From: JBDHWG01 sp039810085
Lineage (GTDB): Bacteria > Chloroflexota > Anaerolineae > Epilineales > JAHCIE01
Direction: 5' to 3'
DNA length: 64,000 nucleotides
Assembly (NCBI GenBank): GCA_039810085.1
Contig: JBDHWG010000001.1
Coordinates: 310,001-374,000 of the forward strand
The notes under the pieces were generated by a model. It was given only the letters and a program-made list of their open reading frames with translations. It did not search any database and was not told the origin of the DNA. Positions within the stretch are counted from its first letter, which is position 1, and the number at the start of each line of letters is the position of its first letter. The translations under genes were made by a program, and so were the position numbers. Shown here piece after piece: positions 17,042-24,082 of this stretch.

Positions 17042-17204
17042 CCTGCGCGATCCTTGCCCCGTGCGAGATGCGGTGATTGGGCCGCCGTTCGCTCTCTCAA
17101 GAAGAGGGTTCGTCAGGGCTTACTATTCCCATCATTTTCTTGCCGCCCAGTCCAGGTAACGAAAAAACTGCCTGAAATAACATGGCTACCTCCGCCCTCT
17201 TCGT

Positions 17205-17232
17205 GAACGAAGTTCCCTCGGGAACGAAGTTC
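17205..17232. promoter_or_regulatory. Nested palindrome in the divergent sigma/peptide promoter region
   Basis: Two identical copies of GAACGAAGTTC, each a GAAC/GTTC palindrome (17205-17215 and 17222-17232), flank a third palindrome GTTCCCTCGGGAAC (17212-17225) formed by their inner halves. The element is 24 bases before the ATG of the small peptide and about 165 bases before the sigma ATG. The GGAAC core resembles ECF -35 elements, but distances to the peptide start are short, so operator or leader structure is equally likely. Confidence 0.55.
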
Positions 17233-17255
17233 AACGGGAAGGAGGTGAGCGAGCC

Positions 17256-17366
17256 ATGACGAAGATCCGGATTGCAGTGCTGATCGGCCTGGCAGTAGCG
17301 CTGTCCCTGCTGCCCACGCTGATCGCGCACGCGGGCGGGTATCCGTGTAGTGGCGTCGGCTGCTAG
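17256..17366 (+). CDS. 36-residue secreted two-cysteine peptide
   Basis: ATG at 17256 to TAG at 17366 encodes 36 residues, preceded by a near-perfect GGAAGGAGG ribosome site. Residues 1-26 form a textbook signal peptide: Lys3 and Arg5, a hydrophobic core IAVLIGLAVALSLLPTLI, then AHA. The predicted mature peptide is GGYPCSGVGC, ten residues with Cys31 and Cys36 that could form a small disulfide loop; the GG could also serve as a leader cleavage site. It is divergent from the cassette A sigma factor and followed by a DUF4258 gene. I do not recognise it. A signalling or sensed peptide is speculation. Confidence 0.6.
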   Translation: MTKIRIAVLIGLAVALSLLPTLIAHAGGYPCSGVGC

Positions 17367-17433
17367 GACCGCCCCAGGCGCTCGCGGCACACACCAGGAG
17401 CGCCCGGCGACGGCCCAGGCGACGCGGATGCAG

Positions 17434-17462
17434 GGTGTAGGGGCGCCTCTCGCCCCTACACC
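17434..17462. terminator. GTGTAGGGGCG hairpin after the small peptide gene
   Basis: A 12-bp stem (17434-17445 with 17451-17462) with a five-base loop lies 68 bases after the peptide stop and 40 bases before the DUF4258 start. There is no T-run, so it may be a transcription attenuator, an mRNA-stabilising hairpin or a dispersed repeat rather than a classic terminator. Confidence 0.45.
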
Positions 17463-17501
17463 TCAGCCTGACACGCAAGCTGATTGTTAAGGGAGTTAAC
17501 C

Positions 17502-17969
17502 ATGTTAACGACATTGCCCATCGACCATCACGAGCCTGATCTGACCGGCCTCCGGCCGTCCTGCCACGCCATGCTGCGCATGGCGCAGTGGAACCTGTCG
17601 CTGGACGACGTGCGCTTCGTCCTCGATCACGGTCAGCGCCTCCATCGCGCCGGCGCGATTTTCGTCTATCTGCGCGCTAAGGATATCCCACGTTCGGAGC
17701 GCCGTCAATCCCACTTCGCCCGACTCGAAGGCGCTACGGTCGTCGTCAGCCCTAACAAACCGATCATCATCACGGTCTATCGCCGACGGGACGGCGGCCT
17801 GCAGAACATCAAGCGCAAGCCGCGCCCCTCCATGAAGCCAGAGGCCCCCTCGCACGCCGACATGCTGTCCCTGTGCTGCTGGCTGCTCAGGGTCGTCCGC
17901 GACGAGACGGATACGTTCGCGCCTCACACGCCCACCGCGATAAAGGGCGCCCAGTCGAACGCCGGATAG
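17502..17969 (+). CDS. DUF4258-like protein
   Basis: The 155-residue protein has a core (about 25-105) MAQWNLSLDDVRFVLDHGQ...HFARLEGATVVVS...IIITVYRRRDG, matching DUF4258/BECR-fold-like small proteins. That family includes mRNA-interferase-like toxins, but many members are uncharacterised. The ATG at 17502 has AAGGGAG 7-13 bases upstream; longer frames run into non-coding DNA. The 3' end overlaps the end of the converging CHAT gene by 46 bases. No antitoxin-like gene is adjacent, so toxin activity cannot be asserted. Its place between two sigma/protease cassettes is notable. Confidence 0.65.
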   Translation: MLTTLPIDHHEPDLTGLRPSCHAMLRMAQWNLSLDDVRFVLDHGQRLHRAGAIFVYLRAKDIPRSERRQSHFARLEGATVVVSPNKPIIITVYRRRDGGLQNIKRKPRPSMKPEAPSHADMLSLCCWLLRVVRDETDTFAPHTPTAIKGAQSNAG

Positions 17970-20900
17970 CCCTCGTCGGTCATCTCGATTTGGGCGGCGC
18001 GCAACGCCTCGGCAACCGTCGGCGCTGTCTTGAACTGGCGGTAGAACCGCCCGATGAACTCGCTCGCCGCCGTGTCGTCGACGGGCCACAGGCTGGCGAC
18101 GACGATCTGAACGCCGGCCAGGAGGAAGGCGCGCGCCAGCGCCATGACCTCGTCGCCGCCATATTGCTCCCCGGTTGCGCCTTCGCAGGCGGACAGGACG
18201 ACCAGCCGCGCCCGCAGGCGCAGGTTCAGGATGTCGGCGAAGGTGAGGCTGCCGTGGGTCAGCAATATACGTGACTGGGACGGCGCGCCCCTGTCCAACA
18301 CGGCGTGGGCCGCAAAGTGGATGACGTCATAGTGCTCTAGCTCGCCACCCTCGCTCAGCCTTTGCAGCGCGGCTGGCGTCGCCGCTGCCCCCCACAGGAT
18401 GTCGGCCTGGCGGCCCCAGATGTCCCGCAGCGTGGCGATCTCGTCGCTCACGTGGGGCAGGGCCGGCGCGTCCGCGCCGAAGTCGGACACGCCGCACACG
18501 AGAATGCGGCTGGCCGCGCCCTCGACCGCCGGCGCCTCCCGCCGGCGCGACAGCCGCCACTGCAACGCGCCCAGGCTGGGAACGTAGCTGACCGACGTCT
18601 GATCGATAAAGGGGCAGCCGTCATCCAGCAAGGCGTGGAAGGGCAGGCCGTGCAGAGCGGCATGCGGCGAGATGATGACACACGCCAGGTCCTCGCGCCC
18701 ACGCAGCTCCGGCGGGACGAGCACCTGGTACAGGTGGCCCAGGTGGTTCTGGCCCACGTTGCCCGGCGCCGGGCGGCCTAATTGCGTGCCGCGATAGACC
18801 AACTCGCGGAAGTCGCTCGCGGTCTCAGTACACTGGCGCAGGGCCAGGCGGTCGTACTTCGTCAGGTCGTGTACCACGACGCTGAGCCGCTCCGCATCCA
18901 GGTAGAACACGGCCAGCGCGTCGTCAAGGAGGTAGTACGCCAGGCAGGCCCAGTGGGGCGGTAGCGTCCCGCTCGCCGCCGCCCGCAGCGCCGGGACGGA
19001 GAACGGCGCGGGCGTCGGGTTCGGCGTCGAGCCGGGCGCTTCGAGACGCAAGCGCTCGACGACCGCTTCGTATTCCTGGCCCAGCGCGGCAAGGCGCGCC
19101 AGCGTCTCGGGCTGGTCGTCGCGCAGCTCCTCGCCGCCGCGCCAGACCAGGCCCGTCTCCGCCATCTCGACCAGCCGCAGCTCCTGCCGTAGCGCCTCCA
19201 TCTCTTGCCGCAGCGCCGCCTCACGCTTCAAAACGCCGGCCAGGTGCGGGTTGGCGCGCGCCACGTCGGCCCAGCGTGGCTGCTCGACCGACACGAAAAA
19301 GCTCTGGGCCTTGCTGGCCTCGGCGACACCCAGGGCCGCCTCGGCCGCCCCGAGCTGTAGCGCCAATCGCAGTGTCGCCTCATACAGCGGGCGGCGGTCG
19401 GCGAAGAAGCCGCCGCTGAGCCGCTCGGTCGGGAGCTGAGCGCGCGTTTGATCGGTGAGGTGGACGGCGGCGAGCCAGCGTTCCAGGGCCACGTCCGTTT
19501 TGCCCATCCGTAGCGCGCACCGGCCGAGGCCATAAGCGCAACGCCAGGCTTCATCCGGGAAGCCCGGCTCCAGAACCACACGCGCCGCGTCCAGGGACGG
19601 CTCCGCGCGGCCAACCTCGTCGATGTCGAGGTATAGCTCGCCGAATGCCAGGTCACACAGCGCCGCATCAACCACGAGGCCGGCGGCGCGAAACGCCTGA
19701 CACGCATCCGCCAGGCGCGCGGCGGCCGTCGCTACCTGGCCCAGTCGCGCCTCGATCCGGCCGATCTCGCGGTCGCACGCGGCGACTTGGGCAGGCATCC
19801 CGGCCTCGGCGCAGGTGGCGCGCGCCCGCTGTAGGCAGCTCAAGGCATCGGCGTACTGACCCAGGGCGAGGTGCAGGTCGGCCAGGTGCATGTCGCAGCG
19901 CGCCAGGTAGACCGGCGTTCCCTGTTCCTCGAACGTCTGGCGCGCGTGCCCGTAGTGGCCCAGGGCCTCGGCGTGGCGGCCCAGACGGCGATACGTCGCC
20001 GCCAGGTCCACTTCGAGCAGCGCCGCGTAGAGAATGCTGCCCCCTTCGCGGAACGCCTCCTGGGCGCGGGTCTGGTAGATGAGCGCCTGGTCATAGCGGC
20101 CGACATGGACGTAGCACAGCCCCATGTTGGCATAGCAGCGCGCCACGCGCAGGAGGCGTCCTTCGGCCTGCGCCGCTTCGGCCAGGGGGTGATACAGGGC
20201 AAGCGCTTCACTGTATCGGCCCATATCGTAGGCGACCAGCGCCATGTTGAGCTGACACATGGTGATGTAGTTCTTGCTGTCGAGGGCCACAAAAACGGCA
20301 TGCGCCTGCCGGTAGGCATTCAGCGCCTCATCGTAACGCTTGAGCTGATAGAGCGCCGCGCCCCGCGCTAACCGACAACGTGCTTCCAAGTAGGCGTTGC
20401 CTGCGTCAGCATTGGCCTGCTGTGCCCGTTCATAAAGCATCAGGCTTTCCTGGTAACGCCCCAACTCTTCGTACACCATGCCCTGGAAGTAGTCAGCCCG
20501 GGCGATGTGGACACTCGTCTTCGTCCAACCCTTGCGAGGTACAGGGACAGCGCGGACCTTCTCGAGGGCAGCCAGCGCCGCCTGCGGGTTGGTGAAGCGC
20601 AGGGCTGCCGCCAGGAAACACCACGCCACGGCTGCCTGACCATCGCAGCCGGCTGCGGCAAACGCATCGCCGGCGCGTTGGAGCAGCCAGGCGGCCTCGG
20701 CGTAGCGGTTCTGTTCGAGGTGCAGCTGACCCTCCGCCCGGTCGCAGGTCGCCCCAAGCAGAGCGTCGGCCTGGTCCGCCGGGCAGTCGCGAGCGCGCGC
20801 CAGGTAGGCAGCCGCCCTATCGAACTGGCCGAGGAAAGAGTAAGCCAGGGTCAGCTCGGCATCACACCGGCAGACCCCATCATGGCGGCCATGCACGAGA

Positions 20901-21244
20901 AAGATGTCGCGGGCTGTGTCGAGAAGAGGAATGGCTTCCCCGTAGCGGCCCAGCTCGCTGAGGGCGAGAGCGAGGGCGAGAGCGCCTTCCGCTGCCGCAT
21001 CCGTTCCCTTTCCCAACGCCGCGCCATACGCGTGCGCGAGAGTCGCCAGCGCCCACGCCTCACCCGGCGCATGCCACGCCGTGGCCTCGACCACCTTGCG
21101 CAGACGCGCCGGCAGCGTCTCCGGGGCGCTTGAAACGGCGAGGAGGCCTCGCGCTTCCGCCGCCGCAGCGTCGGGCGACAGATCGCCGCTGAACAGCCGC
21201 GCAGCCAGGCGCTCGGCCGCGTTCAGGTCGTCATTCGGTTGCAC
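17924..21244 (-). CDS. TPR-CHAT protein (caspase-like protease), cassette B
   Basis: The 1106-residue protein has at least ten tetratricopeptide repeats (about 85-640; e.g. 'A.A.Y...GRY.EAL..Y..A'), a helical bridge, and a CHAT domain (about 800-1106). The CHAT domain retains the probable catalytic dyad: His980 in VIHFAAH and Cys1020 in VLSACEGATGE, followed by the typical GGDEVMALARAFLLAG...VVASLWPVDD. CHAT proteases are clan CD peptidases; some cut regulatory proteins after activation through the TPR sensor. The start overlaps the upstream zinc-finger gene by 14 bases, and both follow a sigma factor. Cleavage of the anti-sigma-like neighbour is an attractive inference, not shown. Confidence 0.9.
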   Translation of the reverse strand: MQPNDDLNAAERLAARLFSGDLSPDAAAAEARGLLAVSSAPETLPARLRKVVEATAWHAPGEAWALATLAHAYGAALGKGTDAAAEGALALALALSELGRYGEAIPLLDTARDIFLVHGRHDGVCRCDAELTLAYSFLGQFDRAAAYLARARDCPADQADALLGATCDRAEGQLHLEQNRYAEAAWLLQRAGDAFAAAGCDGQAAVAWCFLAAALRFTNPQAALAALEKVRAVPVPRKGWTKTSVHIARADYFQGMVYEELGRYQESLMLYERAQQANADAGNAYLEARCRLARGAALYQLKRYDEALNAYRQAHAVFVALDSKNYITMCQLNMALVAYDMGRYSEALALYHPLAEAAQAEGRLLRVARCYANMGLCYVHVGRYDQALIYQTRAQEAFREGGSILYAALLEVDLAATYRRLGRHAEALGHYGHARQTFEEQGTPVYLARCDMHLADLHLALGQYADALSCLQRARATCAEAGMPAQVAACDREIGRIEARLGQVATAAARLADACQAFRAAGLVVDAALCDLAFGELYLDIDEVGRAEPSLDAARVVLEPGFPDEAWRCAYGLGRCALRMGKTDVALERWLAAVHLTDQTRAQLPTERLSGGFFADRRPLYEATLRLALQLGAAEAALGVAEASKAQSFFVSVEQPRWADVARANPHLAGVLKREAALRQEMEALRQELRLVEMAETGLVWRGGEELRDDQPETLARLAALGQEYEAVVERLRLEAPGSTPNPTPAPFSVPALRAAASGTLPPHWACLAYYLLDDALAVFYLDAERLSVVVHDLTKYDRLALRQCTETASDFRELVYRGTQLGRPAPGNVGQNHLGHLYQVLVPPELRGREDLACVIISPHAALHGLPFHALLDDGCPFIDQTSVSYVPSLGALQWRLSRRREAPAVEGAASRILVCGVSDFGADAPALPHVSDEIATLRDIWGRQADILWGAAATPAALQRLSEGGELEHYDVIHFAAHAVLDRGAPSQSRILLTHGSLTFADILNLRLRARLVVLSACEGATGEQYGGDEVMALARAFLLAGVQIVVASLWPVDDTAASEFIGRFYRQFKTAPTVAEALRAAQIEMTDEGYPAFDWAPFIAVGV

Positions 21245-22130
21245 GTGGGGTGTCGTCCTCTGTCGGCAGGATCTCGAGCGTCACCTCAAAGCGACCTGCG
21301 TCAGGATCTGCCACCCGGAGGGCCGCCGCCGAGACGTTGTCAAAGGTCACCTGGCCTTCCGGCGGGACGCGCGCGGAACGGGCCTCGTTCCCCCACGTCA
21401 GGGTTGCCCACAGGTTTTGGGGTAGGGCGTCAGTGGTGGGAATGACACTTATTTGGATCGTCAACTGGTCGCGTTGTTGGGCGCTCGCCAGGGCCATCAC
21501 CTCCACAGCGGCCGAGGTATTGTCGAGCATGGTCGTTTGTGTCAGCAGGAGGTGCGATGAGGGAGCGGCGACGGGCGTGGCGCGCCGGATGGGGAGCGGC
21601 GAGGGCGACCAGAAAAGCCGGCGCAGGAAGTCGGCTTGAAACGCGAACGTCAACCCGAAAGGCGCGCCGCTGATGCGCGAGCGCAGGCGCTCCGTCCACG
21701 AGACATGGGCCGGCGCCGGTTGAAGGAACGACAGGTGGGGTCGCTTAGAAGGGGGAAGGTCGGGCTGCGAGGGGGCTTCCTCCACGCGGAGCGTCTCGAT
21801 CATCTGGTCGACGGCCGCGCGACAGGCCGCGCAGGATTGCAGGTGACGCGCGATGGGGGGATACCGCTGGGCGACGTCGTGCCCGGCCAACATGTCATCG
21901 ACAAATATGTCTAACATAAGACGGCACTCCTCGCAGCTCCACACCTCGGCCTCGGGCGTGGCGGCGGATGTTTCTGCAAGGTCGGTGGCTGAGATGGCCT
22001 GCGCTAAGCGCGCGAAGCCCTCGGCCCAGCCTTGGGGATCGCCCATTTGCCGTCGGAACTCATCGACAGGGGTCCGGCGGCCGGACGAGGCGCTTCTATT
22101 CTTCAGCGCCTTCGGCTTGCGACGTCGCAT
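21231..22130 (-). CDS. Zinc-finger anti-sigma-like protein with C-terminal beta domain, cassette B
   Basis: The 299-residue protein has a complete ZAS-type motif: CEEC at about 66-69 and HLQSCAAC at about 97-104. The finger is followed by RPHLSFL, matching PDLSFL/PDLGFL in the two cassette A zinc-finger proteins. Residues about 190-290 form a beta-rich domain (TVLLT-like strands, LWATLTWGNEARSARVPPEGQVTF) that could bind an effector or sit against the TPR-CHAT protein. There is no TM segment. It lies between the sigma gene (99 bases upstream) and the CHAT gene (14-base overlap), consistent with an anti-sigma factor controlled by the protease. Confidence 0.8.
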   Translation of the reverse strand: MRRRKPKALKNRSASSGRRTPVDEFRRQMGDPQGWAEGFARLAQAISATDLAETSAATPEAEVWSCEECRLMLDIFVDDMLAGHDVAQRYPPIARHLQSCAACRAAVDQMIETLRVEEAPSQPDLPPSKRPHLSFLQPAPAHVSWTERLRSRISGAPFGLTFAFQADFLRRLFWSPSPLPIRRATPVAAPSSHLLLTQTTMLDNTSAAVEVMALASAQQRDQLTIQISVIPTTDALPQNLWATLTWGNEARSARVPPEGQVTFDNVSAAALRVADPDAGRFEVTLEILPTEDDTPRATE

Positions 22131-22229
22131 GGATGACTACCTTCTCTCAAGCGTTCTCATGAGGTGGCCCGCCTACGAACGTGAGAGCCAGCCCCTGTTG
22201 AATCAGATGCATTTCGGCCCTCAATGCTT

Positions 22230-23081
22230 TCACTCTGTCAAGATTTTCTTGAGATGTCGCAGGGCGCGATGCTGCAAGATGCGAACGGCATTCTCGGTCT
22301 TCCCCAGCTTTTGGGCGACCTCGGCTTCACTCAATCCGTAAAGGAATAGATCGATGATGACTTGCTGCTGGGCTGTGCTACGCAATCGAGCGATGGCTTG
22401 CAGCAGTTGCTCCCGGGTTTCCACACGTTTGAAGTCCGCCAGGTTGGACTCTGCCCCGACGGGCCGCTCCGGGTCTAGCTCGGACGAGAAGTGATCCATC
22501 GCGTCCGACGACTTTCTGTAGCGCTGGAGGACAACATTGCGCAGGATGAGGGCCGCCCAGGGATCAAAGGAGACGTCGAAAGGGAACGGGTGGGTGAAGA
22601 TCGCCTGGCACGCCTGCTGAGCGAAATCGTCGATCTCGCCTTGACCATGGACCGAGGAAGGGTCCAGGCTCCGCACCAGGTTCCCTGCCCGACGAACTAA
22701 TTCATCGTAAAGAGCATTCCAGGCCCGCTCATCCTGGGCCGCCAGTTGCTCGATGCGGTGGTGTTCTTGTAGGTAAAACTTGATGACACGCTCGATGTAG
22801 GACGTGAGGCGTTGGTCATCATCCGTCTGCGTCGCCGCCTCACTTAGCGCAGCCGGTCGAGGTGGCGCATCCTCGGCGGTCGTATCCGTCGCGGGCGCTT
22901 TCGGCGCGGACGCCGTCGCGTCACCCTGGGCGCGCATGACTCGCCCCACCCGACCGCTCGCCACGTTGCGGGCGACGATCTCGATGACGTGTTGGTGAAG
23001 GTCGATCCCGTCCACATCCGCGCCAGCCGAGGCCAGATAGGCATCTACGCTGGCTTGGCACATCGCCACAAGGCGCGTCAT
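22230..23081 (-). CDS. Sigma-70-family (ECF-like) sigma factor, cassette B
   Basis: From the ATG at 23081 (MTRLVAMCQ) the protein is 283 residues. A GGAGG site lies 9-13 bases upstream, and a longer frame would run through an intergenic hairpin repeat. The N-terminal ~110 residues are an extension with a low-complexity Ala/Pro/Thr/Asp segment. Region 2 (ALYDELVRRAGNLV...IDDFAQQACQAIF...AALILRNVVLQRYRK) and region 4 (LFLYGLSEAEVAQKLGKTENAV then LQHRALRHLKKIL) are recognisable. The region 2-region 4 layout parallels the cassette A sigma, so the two cassettes probably share ancestry. Confidence 0.85.
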   Translation of the reverse strand: MTRLVAMCQASVDAYLASAGADVDGIDLHQHVIEIVARNVASGRVGRVMRAQGDATASAPKAPATDTTAEDAPPRPAALSEAATQTDDDQRLTSYIERVIKFYLQEHHRIEQLAAQDERAWNALYDELVRRAGNLVRSLDPSSVHGQGEIDDFAQQACQAIFTHPFPFDVSFDPWAALILRNVVLQRYRKSSDAMDHFSSELDPERPVGAESNLADFKRVETREQLLQAIARLRSTAQQQVIIDLFLYGLSEAEVAQKLGKTENAVRILQHRALRHLKKILTE

Positions 23082-23459
23082 GGGAATCGCCTCCACCGAC
23101 AAGGCTCCTGATGTCACTAACCTGTTAGCCTCACACGAAAACACTATAGCATAGGGGACGCATTGCGTCAACCGGTCGGATAGCCCTGCTGCTGCGGGCA
23201 GGGGCTTGTCCGAGTCGGTAGCGCCTTTGAACCACGAAGGACGCAACAGGACTCGCCCAGCGACTCCCTCTCGCGTCCTTCGCGTCCTTTCCGTCTTTCG
23301 CGGTCCGAAGCCCCCCTTCACGCAGCAAGAACGTTCTTCAATCCCTACTCAACAGTGTGACGAACAAAAATTAGGTTACTGGTGGGCGGGAGGGTAAGGA
23401 CGACTGTCCACGGACCCTCCGACTATCAGCGAACAAAAGTTAGGTAGCGAGGTGACGAC
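23082..23459. repeat. Intergenic region: long ACGAAGGACGC hairpin plus a 16-bp direct repeat before tetR
   Basis: The hairpin at about 23227-23309 has arms made of ACCACGAAGGACGC-like units and their inverse complement, similar to the one at 40563-40653. Downstream, CGAACAAAA(A/G)TTAGGT occurs twice, at 23361-23376 and 23430-23445, 69 bases apart, the second ending 14 bases before the tetR start codon. The direct repeats are AT-rich in a GC-rich setting and are good candidates for TetR-family operator or promoter sites. The region must also hold the divergent sigma promoter. Confidence 0.6.
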
Positions 23460-24044
23460 GTGCTAGACATCGGAGCCAGTGAAGCCCGCGACCGGGTGCT
23501 GGATACCGCCGAGCGCCTCTTCAGTGAGCGCGGCTACGCAGCGGTGACGCTGCGCGACATCGCCCGCGAGCTGGGCATGCGCCAGGCGTCGCTCTACTAC
23601 CACGCGCCCGGCGGCAAAGAGGAGCTGTTCGTCCTCGCCACGGAGCGCGCCATGACCCGCCACAAGGCGGGCATGGAGACGGCCATCGCTGCAGCGCCCC
23701 ATAGCCTGCGGGCGCAGGTCAAGGCGGCGGCGCGCTGGCTCCTGTCGCAGCCACCCATCGACTGGTCGCGCATGATGCGCTCCGACATGCCGGCCATCGC
23801 GCCGGCGCACGCCGAGCGCCTGACCCACGCGGCGTACGAAGCGATCTTGCAGCCGGTTGCAGCCAGCCTCGCCGCCAGTGAGTACGCCGACAGCCTGACG
23901 ACGGCGCAGATGAACGTCTTTCCCGGCACGTTCATTGCCGCCATCAGCGCCCTGCCCGACATCGAGCACCTGGCGCCCGTCGCGAAGGAAGTGCTGGCCG
24001 ACCAGATTGTGGACATGCTCCTGGACGGGATACGCCCGCGATAG
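23460..24044 (+). CDS. TetR-family transcriptional regulator
   Basis: The 194-residue protein has an N-terminal TetR helix-turn-helix (DRVLDTAERLFSERGYAAVTLRDIARELGMRQASLYYHAP, in pieces across residues 10-48) and a helical C-terminal ligand domain. It starts at GTG 23460 with GAGGTG upstream; the hairpin-rich DNA upstream offers no better start. It heads an operon with an FtsX-type permease, an ABC ATPase and a membrane-fusion lipoprotein, so it most likely represses this efflux system and itself. The two direct repeats upstream are candidate binding sites. Confidence 0.9.
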   Translation: MLDIGASEARDRVLDTAERLFSERGYAAVTLRDIARELGMRQASLYYHAPGGKEELFVLATERAMTRHKAGMETAIAAAPHSLRAQVKAAARWLLSQPPIDWSRMMRSDMPAIAPAHAERLTHAAYEAILQPVAASLAASEYADSLTTAQMNVFPGTFIAAISALPDIEHLAPVAKEVLADQIVDMLLDGIRPR

Positions 24045-24082
24045 TTCTCATCGACCCTGCCTCGCAGAAAGGACGTCCAACC

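Noticed and set aside
23082..23321. An N-terminal extension of the cassette B sigma factor (to 23321)
   Set aside because: It would translate the intergenic hairpin repeat, has no family similarity and ignores the GGAGG site before the ATG at 23081.
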